Below, piece after piece: positions 59,077 to 64,000 of a stretch of DNA of 64,000 bases (positions are counted from its first letter, which is position 1; every line of letters starts with the position of its first letter). This DNA is from UBA6055 sp965214085 (GTDB taxonomy: Bacteria; Chloroflexota; Anaerolineae; Aggregatilineales; Phototrophicaceae): the NCBI GenBank assembly GCA_965214085.1, contig OZ243937.1:2604001-2668000 (forward strand). The letters run 5' to 3'. Made by a program: the position numbers and the translations under genes. The notes under the pieces are model-generated. The model did no database searches. It was given only the letters and a program-made list of their open reading frames with translations, and was not told where the DNA came from.

Positions 59077-59870
59077 AGACTGGTACTGTTTATCTGGTCG
59101 GCGCGGGTCCCGGAGATCCGGATCTGATCACCCGCAAAGGCGCGCGCCTGCTGCGGCAAGCTGATGTCGTGGTCTACGACCGGCTGATACCCTTTGAGCT
59201 GCTGGAGGAAGCGCGGCCTGATGCCGAGCTGATCAACGCCGGCAAGCAGCCGACGCGCCATCGACTGGCGCAAGCCGATATCAATACTCTGCTTATCGAG
59301 CGCGCGCTCAAGGGCAAGGATGTCGTACGGCTCAAGGGCGGCGATCCCTTTGTGTTCGGGCGTGGCGGAGAAGAGGCGCTGGCTTGCCGCGAATACGGCA
59401 TCCCCTTTGAAGTTGTACCTGGCGTTTCCAGCGCCTTCGCCGTTCCCGCTTACGCCGGCATCCCGCTGACGCAACGGGGCCTCAGCAGCGCCTTCACCGT
59501 CATCGCCGGCTACGAAGACCCGGCCAAATCCGGCAGCGGCATCAACTATGAAGCGGTGGCGAAGCTAGGCGGCACGATCGTCATTTTGATGGGCGTCAAA
59601 AACTTGCCCGCCATCACGCAGCAGTTGATTGAGCAGGGCTTAAATGCCGACACCCCCGCGGCCGTCATCGAATGGGGCGCGACGGCGCATCAGCGCAGCT
59701 ACACCAGTTCCGTCGAGCGCATCGCCGCTATTGCCCAGCTGAGGGAGATTATGCCGCCGGCCATCACTATCATCGGCGATGTCGTGCGCCTGCGAGAAGC
59801 GGGCTTAGCTTGGTTTGATCTGCTGCCGAAGGAAGTCATCAATCACGAAATGAATCCGGCGCCGGCTTAA
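59073..59870 (+). CDS. cobA: Uroporphyrinogen-III C-methyltransferase
   Basis: A 265-residue SAM-dependent SUMT. Signatures: VYLVGAGPGDPDLITRKG, VVVYDRLIP, VVRLKGGDPFVFGRGGEEA and VPGVSSAFAVPAYAGIPLTQRGLSSAFTV (about residues 110-138), then PAAVIEWGAT and IIGDVVRLRE. It methylates uroporphyrinogen III twice to precorrin-2, the precursor of siroheme. The start overlaps the CbiX stop by ATGA. With the preceding two genes it forms a complete siroheme pathway from uroporphyrinogen III. Confidence 0.95.
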   Translation: MKTGTVYLVGAGPGDPDLITRKGARLLRQADVVVYDRLIPFELLEEARPDAELINAGKQPTRHRLAQADINTLLIERALKGKDVVRLKGGDPFVFGRGGEEALACREYGIPFEVVPGVSSAFAVPAYAGIPLTQRGLSSAFTVIAGYEDPAKSGSGINYEAVAKLGGTIVILMGVKNLPAITQQLIEQGLNADTPAAVIEWGATAHQRSYTSSVERIAAIAQLREIMPPAITIIGDVVRLREAGLAWFDLLPKEVINHEMNPAPA

Positions 59871-59934
59871 ATGCGGCGGCGGCAAAACACAAGACCGTAA
59901 CCTAGAAGGATCATATCAAAAGGACAGGGACGAC

Positions 59935-62181
59935 ATGACGAGCTGGAAAGAAATTCTACAAGATGAGATACCGGCCGAGATGGGCAATCTCATCGACATC
60001 TACGAGGCGCAGATGGAACTGCGCAAGCAAGGCAAGCTGGACGAAAAGGTCTTCGCCGAATCCCGCTTGCGCAAGGGCGTTTATGGGCAGCGCTACGACA
60101 ACGGCCAGCGGCATGATGGCGTAAAAACGCGCGAGCTGTCCTTCCCCTCGGACGACATCGTCAAGGGACCGGATACGCTCTGGGACGCGCCGGGCATGCA
60201 GCGCATCAAGATTCCCTACGGCGGCTTGACGGCTGAACAGCTGGAGGTCCTGTCCGAGCTGGCGGACGAGTATTCCGGCGGCATCCTGCATATCACCACG
60301 CGGCAAGACATTCAGCTGCACTATGTCCATATCGACGACACTCCGGATCTGATGCGGCGGCTGGCGGCAGTGGGCATCACCACCCAAGAAGCCTGCGGCA
60401 ATTCCGTGCGCAATATCACCGCCTGCTCTCTGGCCGGCGTCTGCCACGACGAAGTCTTCGACGTCAGCCCCTACGCCGATGCCATGACGCAATTCCTGCT
60501 CGGCCATGACGATGTGCAGGATTTCGGGCGTAAATTCAAAGTGGCTTTCTCCGGCTGCGCGGGCCACGCTTGCGGTCTGGTCAAGATGCACGATCTGGGT
60601 TTGCTGGCGCAGACGCGCGAAATCGACGGCGAAACCCGGCGCGGCTTCACCGTCTTTGTCGGCGGCGGCTTGGGCACCGTGCCCCACCAAGCCAAAGTCC
60701 TGGCCGAATTCGTCAGCGAAGAAGAGCTGCTGCCGCTTACGCAGGCGGTGGCGCGAGTTTTCGCCCGCCTCGGCGAAAAGAAAAACCGCAACCGCGCGCG
60801 CTTGAAATTCCTGGTGGCGAAATTGGGCATCGACGAATTCCGGGGCTTGGTTGAGGAAGAACTGAAGATTGTGCCGCCCGATGAGCGCCATACCAACTAC
60901 ATGGACAGCCTAGGCGATTTCGTATACGAGCCGGCCAAAGCGGGCATGGCGCTGAATGGCGCTGCCCTGCCCGATGGCTTCGCCGAATGGTATCGCACGA
61001 ATGTCTACCGGCAGGCGCAGAGCGGCTACAGCACCATCACGCTGCATACGCCGCTGGGCGATTTCACCGCCGAGCAAGGTTTCCAGCTGGCCGATATCGC
61101 CCGGCGCTACGTCGGCGACAATATCCGGCTTACGGTGGAGCAGAATTTTGTGCTGCGCTGGGTGGCTGATGCCGATCTGCCGGCCATCTATCACGACCTT
61201 GCCGCCATCGGCTTGGCGGATTCCGGCGCCGGCACCATCGTCGACATCACCTCCTGCCCGGGCACCGATACCTGCAAACTTGGCATCGCTTCATCGCGCG
61301 GCCTGACCGCCGAGCTGCGCACGCGCCTGGTCGAGAAAATCAACCTGCTGCCCGATGCCGTGCGCAATCTCAAGATCAAAGTGAGCGGCTGCTTCAATTC
61401 CTGCGGGCAGCATCACGTGGCCGATATCGGCTTCTTCGGCAACAGCCGCCGCTCCGGCAATCACAAGATGCCTCATTTTCAGGTGGTGCTGGGCGGGCAA
61501 TGGCAGCAGAACGCCGGCAGTTACGGCTTGGCTTGTGGCGCGGTGCCGGCCAAGAACGTGCCGGATGTGCTGGAGGCTTTGACCGAGCGCTACATCGCCG
61601 AGCGCGCCGAAGACGAGAACTTCCAGACTTGGGTCAAGGAGCTGGGACGCAAGGAAATCAAAGCCATGCTGCAGCCCTTCACCAAGCTGCCCAGCTTTGA
61701 GGAGAATCCGTCATACTTCAGCGACTGGGGCGATTCCCGCGTTTACACCATCGATGATATCGGCGTTGGCGAATGCGCCGGCGAGGTGGTCTCGCTTTTC
61801 TCAATGGAAATCTCCCGCGCCGAGTCGACGCACTTCGAGGCTCTGCTGGCGCTGGACGACGGCAACTTCGCTGCAGCTGATCGTAATGCCTACAAAGCGA
61901 TGGTGCTGGCGGCGCGCGCGCTGGTCCGCACTAAATACCTGGACGTGGGCGACGATTACAACGTCATCGTGCAGGAGTTCCGCTCGCGTTTCTACGATAC
62001 CGAGCTGATCTACGATCGCTTCGCCAAAGGCAAATTCGCCCGCTACCTCTTCAAACGTCATGCCGAGGCGCCGGCGCGCATCAACGAAGATTACGCCCAT
62101 CAGATCATTGATGAGACCCAGCTTTTCATCGAGAATGTCCATAGCGCCGAACAGCGCATCAACGGCGTCATCGTCGGCTGA
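59935..62181 (+). CDS. Assimilatory sulfite/nitrite reductase hemoprotein with a C-terminal extension
   Basis: A 748-residue siroheme and [4Fe-4S] reductase. Two ferredoxin-like/core repeats are visible, with IKIPYGGLTAEQLEVLSELADEYSGG and LHITTRQDIQLHYVHID in the first, and the cluster-binding SCPGTDTCKLG (about 438-448) and VSGCFNSCGQHH (about 483-494) in the second. By context it reduces sulfite, made by CysH, to sulfide. Residues beyond about 580 form an extra, helical, HEPN-like tail (AAADRNAYKAMVLAARALVRT) not needed for the core enzyme. AGGGAC precedes the ATG. It is 64 bases after cobA. Confidence 0.9.
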   Translation: MTSWKEILQDEIPAEMGNLIDIYEAQMELRKQGKLDEKVFAESRLRKGVYGQRYDNGQRHDGVKTRELSFPSDDIVKGPDTLWDAPGMQRIKIPYGGLTAEQLEVLSELADEYSGGILHITTRQDIQLHYVHIDDTPDLMRRLAAVGITTQEACGNSVRNITACSLAGVCHDEVFDVSPYADAMTQFLLGHDDVQDFGRKFKVAFSGCAGHACGLVKMHDLGLLAQTREIDGETRRGFTVFVGGGLGTVPHQAKVLAEFVSEEELLPLTQAVARVFARLGEKKNRNRARLKFLVAKLGIDEFRGLVEEELKIVPPDERHTNYMDSLGDFVYEPAKAGMALNGAALPDGFAEWYRTNVYRQAQSGYSTITLHTPLGDFTAEQGFQLADIARRYVGDNIRLTVEQNFVLRWVADADLPAIYHDLAAIGLADSGAGTIVDITSCPGTDTCKLGIASSRGLTAELRTRLVEKINLLPDAVRNLKIKVSGCFNSCGQHHVADIGFFGNSRRSGNHKMPHFQVVLGGQWQQNAGSYGLACGAVPAKNVPDVLEALTERYIAERAEDENFQTWVKELGRKEIKAMLQPFTKLPSFEENPSYFSDWGDSRVYTIDDIGVGECAGEVVSLFSMEISRAESTHFEALLALDDGNFAAADRNAYKAMVLAARALVRTKYLDVGDDYNVIVQEFRSRFYDTELIYDRFAKGKFARYLFKRHAEAPARINEDYAHQIIDETQLFIENVHSAEQRINGVIVG

Positions 62182-62204
62182 TGACTTTTTTCCCGACAGC
62201 AGCC

Positions 62205-62228
62205 GTAGGGGCGGGACTTGTCTCGCCC
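62205..62228. repeat. GGGCGGGA palindromic repeat
   Basis: GTAGGGGCGGGA-CTTG-TCTCGCCC in the 73-base gap after the sulfite reductase gene; a variant of the dispersed palindrome. Confidence 0.5.
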
Positions 62229-62254
62229 AAAAGAAACCACATTGTGAGGCAACC

Positions 62255-62839
62255 ATGACAACTGTACCCAATCGTCTCGGCGTCAAATTCAGTCTGAAGC
62301 AAAAGCCCAAATTGCAGCCAGCCGACATCCTGCCGATATTCCAGCGCTGGATCCAGGAGCACGCTGTCCCCGGCATGTTGATCGATGTAATCGACTACAA
62401 GCATGTGGTCGAGGGCCCGGGCGTCATTTTGGTCGCCGACGAAGCCGACTACGCCTATGACCTGGGCGAAGGTCAAGCTGGTTTGCATTACATACGCAAG
62501 CGAGACTTGCCGGATAACTTGTCCGCCGCGTTGCGACTGTCGTTCCAGCATGCCCTGCAAGCGGCCAAGGCACTGGAAGCCGAAGCCCCGGGCGATCTCA
62601 TCTTTGACTACACATCGGCCAAGATCAGCTTCCTCGACCGTATGAATTACCGCAACCAGCCGGAAGTTTTCGCCGCTGTCCGCGCGGAAGTGGCTGAAAT
62701 CGTCTGCGAGATCTACGGGGCGCCGGTCGAGCTTGAACGCGTCAATGACGACCCGCGGCGGCTCTTCGCCGTTCGGGCTAGGGTTACGGCAGATAATTTT
62801 GATCTGGACGGCCTGCGCGACATTCGCGAGCTAGCCTAA
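62255..62839 (+). CDS. Conserved hypothetical protein in the sulfate-assimilation operon
   Basis: A 194-residue soluble protein of no family I can name. It starts MTTVPNRLGVKFSLKQKPKLQ and continues with WIQEHAVPGMLIDVIDYKHVVEGPGVILVADEADYAYDLGEG, a beta-rich pattern, then helical YIRKRDLPDNLSAALRLSFQHALQAAKALEAEAPG and a final alpha/beta part. It has no Cys-based metal site and no signal peptide. GAGG lies 6 bases before the ATG. Being between the sulfite reductase and a Stf0 sulfotransferase, 73 and 6 bases apart, it probably shares their regulation. Confidence 0.75.
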   Translation: MTTVPNRLGVKFSLKQKPKLQPADILPIFQRWIQEHAVPGMLIDVIDYKHVVEGPGVILVADEADYAYDLGEGQAGLHYIRKRDLPDNLSAALRLSFQHALQAAKALEAEAPGDLIFDYTSAKISFLDRMNYRNQPEVFAAVRAEVAEIVCEIYGAPVELERVNDDPRRLFAVRARVTADNFDLDGLRDIRELA

Positions 62840-62845
62840 GCGCCG

Positions 62846-63583
62846 ATGCACAGCGGCAAAGCTTATTTCATCTGCTTCACCGTTCGCAGCGGCAGCACGC
62901 TCTTGTCGCAGCTGCTGGCGGACACAGGCTTCGCCGGGCAGCCAAAAGAACACTTCTACCACAATATCTCGCCGGGCAACCCGCGCGGCGATGCCATCCC
63001 CGACTACCGCGCCTATCTTGAACAGGTGCTTGCGGACGATAGCAGCGCCAATGGCGTATTCGGCAGCAAGGTCGGCGGCGGCTACTGGCGGGACTTCGCC
63101 CGGCGGCTGCGCACAATCGAAGGCTTTGACAGCTTGCCGCTGAAAGCCGCCCTCGACCGCCTGTTCCCAGACCTGCATTACCTGCATTTGACGCGCCGCA
63201 ACAAAGTACGACAAGCCGTCTCCCACTGGATGGCGATTCAAACCGGCCGTTGGAGTTCCCTGGACGCTGTCGAAAACTCGACGCCGCGCTATGACTTCGC
63301 CGCCATCGATCATCTGCTGCAAGAGATCATCATTCGCGAGGCGGTCTGGGCCGAGTACTTCGCTGAAAATAGCATCCAGCCCTACAGCATCATCTACGAA
63401 GACTTCGTCGCGCAGCCCGCCGCAACCGTTCGCGCCGTCCTCGACTGCCTCGACATCGAGCGGCCGCCGGACTTCACGGTTCCCGCGCCGCGTTATCAGC
63501 GCCTCAGCAAGGCCCTGACCGAAGCCTGGGTGCAGCGCTTCCGCCAGGAAAAGCAGCGCGACTACTGGACGCAATTCTGGTAG
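62846..63583 (+). CDS. Stf0-type sulfotransferase
   Basis: A 245-residue protein with the Stf0 signature near the N-terminus: ICFTVRSGSTLLSQLLADTGFAGQPKEHF (residues 9-37), where TVRSGSTLL is the PAPS phosphosulfate loop. LTRRNKVRQAVSHWMAIQTGRW holds the 3'-phosphate-binding Arg and Ser. Mycobacterial Stf0 sulfates trehalose; this enzyme may sulfate a sugar or lipid. It begins 6 bases after the hypothetical gene and ends the operon. It competes for the sulfate activation pool that the same operon feeds into cysteine. Confidence 0.86.
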   Translation: MHSGKAYFICFTVRSGSTLLSQLLADTGFAGQPKEHFYHNISPGNPRGDAIPDYRAYLEQVLADDSSANGVFGSKVGGGYWRDFARRLRTIEGFDSLPLKAALDRLFPDLHYLHLTRRNKVRQAVSHWMAIQTGRWSSLDAVENSTPRYDFAAIDHLLQEIIIREAVWAEYFAENSIQPYSIIYEDFVAQPAATVRAVLDCLDIERPPDFTVPAPRYQRLSKALTEAWVQRFRQEKQRDYWTQFW

Positions 63584-63661
63584 CAGTCCATTTTGAGCTG
63601 TTGTGAATCATCGTGATATAACGACGCCGGCATCACCGTCCACTGTTCTCTGCCCTTAGTA

Positions 63662-63752
63662 AATTCAAGAAAGTCATGCGAAAAAGCCAGCCTTGTAGGG
63701 GCGACAGCCCGCTGCCGTTACAACTTGTGGTTGCGGGCTGTCGCCCCTACAG
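63662..63752. repeat. Long near-perfect palindrome repeat
   Basis: AAATTCAAGAAAGTCATGCG leads into TGTAGGGGCGACAGCCCGC (63695-63713) and its exact complement at 63734-63752, a 19-bp stem with a 20-base loop. It is the intact counterpart of the decayed copy at 53793. It may act as a bidirectional terminator after the cys operon. The rest of the 291-base gap shows nothing further apart from a GGAAAG ribosome-binding site for the next gene. Confidence 0.7.
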
Positions 63753-63874
63753 ATTGTCGCTCTGGTGAATTTTTTGACACCTACCACTGCCGCAAGCAAA
63801 GCCGCACGTGCATCGCCAGCGGTCATCGGTTATATTTCTAGGCGTCCCGTCCGCAGACCTTGGAAAGCCCGCCT

Positions 63875-64000
63875 ATGACCGAATACAACTTCGACGAAGT
63901 TATCGACCGGACGCAGCATCACAGCGCGAAGTGGCGCGCATTCGAGAGCGACTGCCTGCCCATGTGGGTGGCGGACATGGATTTCCGATCGCCCCCATCC
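63875..64000 (+). CDS. MalY/PatB-type aminotransferase class I/II, C-S lyase (N-terminal fragment)
   Basis: Only the first 42 codons are in the window. MTEYNFDEVIDRTQHHSAKW followed by LPMWVADMDFRSPPS is the typical N-terminus of PLP-dependent MalY/PatB cystathionine beta-lyase-like proteins (HSxKW and LPMWVADMDF). GGAAAG lies 8 bases before the ATG. Such enzymes cleave cystathionine or cysteine conjugates, consistent with the sulfur operon upstream. Catalytic Lys lies beyond the window. Confidence 0.8.
   Translation, partial: MTEYNFDEVIDRTQHHSAKWRAFESDCLPMWVADMDFRSPPS

Overview
The window looks like one contig of an uncultured, GC-rich, probably marine bacterium, most likely a Chloroflexota (Anaerolineae-like) lineage. 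This is inferred from gene content: a BFN-domain protein, DnaB, DnaD and DnaC-type loader genes in one operon, long HisG, GlnRS, phytanoyl-CoA dioxygenase and sulfatase families, and many dispersed palindromic GGGCGAGCC repeats. No rRNA or tRNA gene was seen, so the phylum is a guess. Genes are dense, frequently overlap by ATGA or GTGA, and use ATG, GTG and TTG starts. Long antisense reading frames are common because of the GC bias and were discarded.

Layout. 0-3.3 kb: end of a sulfatase, a phytanoyl-CoA dioxygenase-like gene, and a GMC oxidoreductase with its small gluconate-dehydrogenase-subunit-3-like partner. 3.6-10.6 kb: a membrane protein and a complete peptide/opine-type ABC importer. 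10.8-20.6 kb: a carbohydrate block with a sulfatase-fold enzyme that has Thr at the nucleophile site, two paralogous Gfo/Idh/MocA dehydrogenases, a sulfotransferase, a sugar-phosphate isomerase, L-rhamnose isomerase and the bifunctional rhamnulose-1-P aldolase/lactaldehyde dehydrogenase. 20.6-24.0 kb: an AT-rich two-gene island (SF2 helicase plus GHKL ATPase) that looks like a defence module. 24-34.6 kb: CopC/CopD fusion, GlnRS, LysM protein, nucleoside hydrolase, acyl-CoA dehydrogenase, TIR protein, EcsC-like protein and a lipoprotein. 35.3-41.3 kb: BFN nuclease, DnaB, DnaD, a double-AAA+ DnaC-like loader, GNAT, and a ketol-acid-reductoisomerase-like protein lacking catalytic residues. 41.6-49.3 kb: HAD phosphatase, a beta-hydroxyacid-dehydrogenase-like gene, hisG with a HisS/HisZ-like gene, an AlkZ-like protein, an ECF sigma factor with a membrane partner, and a PfkB kinase. 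49.6-53.7 kb: sugar ABC importer without an ATPase, closed by a strong terminator. 54.5-55.8 kb: rho. 55.9-63.6 kb: assimilatory sulfate reduction and siroheme operon ending in a Stf0 sulfotransferase. The window ends inside a MalY/PatB-type C-S lyase gene.

The most interesting signal is in the 566-base gap before the sulfate-assimilation operon. After a near-consensus promoter there are two successive short reading frames, each with five cysteine codons within seven codons (CCAPCCC and CPCVCCC), and each followed by a textbook intrinsic terminator. This is the architecture of a tandem cysteine-responsive transcription attenuator. Other notable points are the helicase/GHKL pair, the Thr-for-Cys sulfatase homologue, the tandem DnaC-like loader, the active-site-less KARI homologue, and a family of non-coding elements with terminal inverted repeats (GGGCAATCGCTTCAAA type), one of which supplies the stop codon of a gene.
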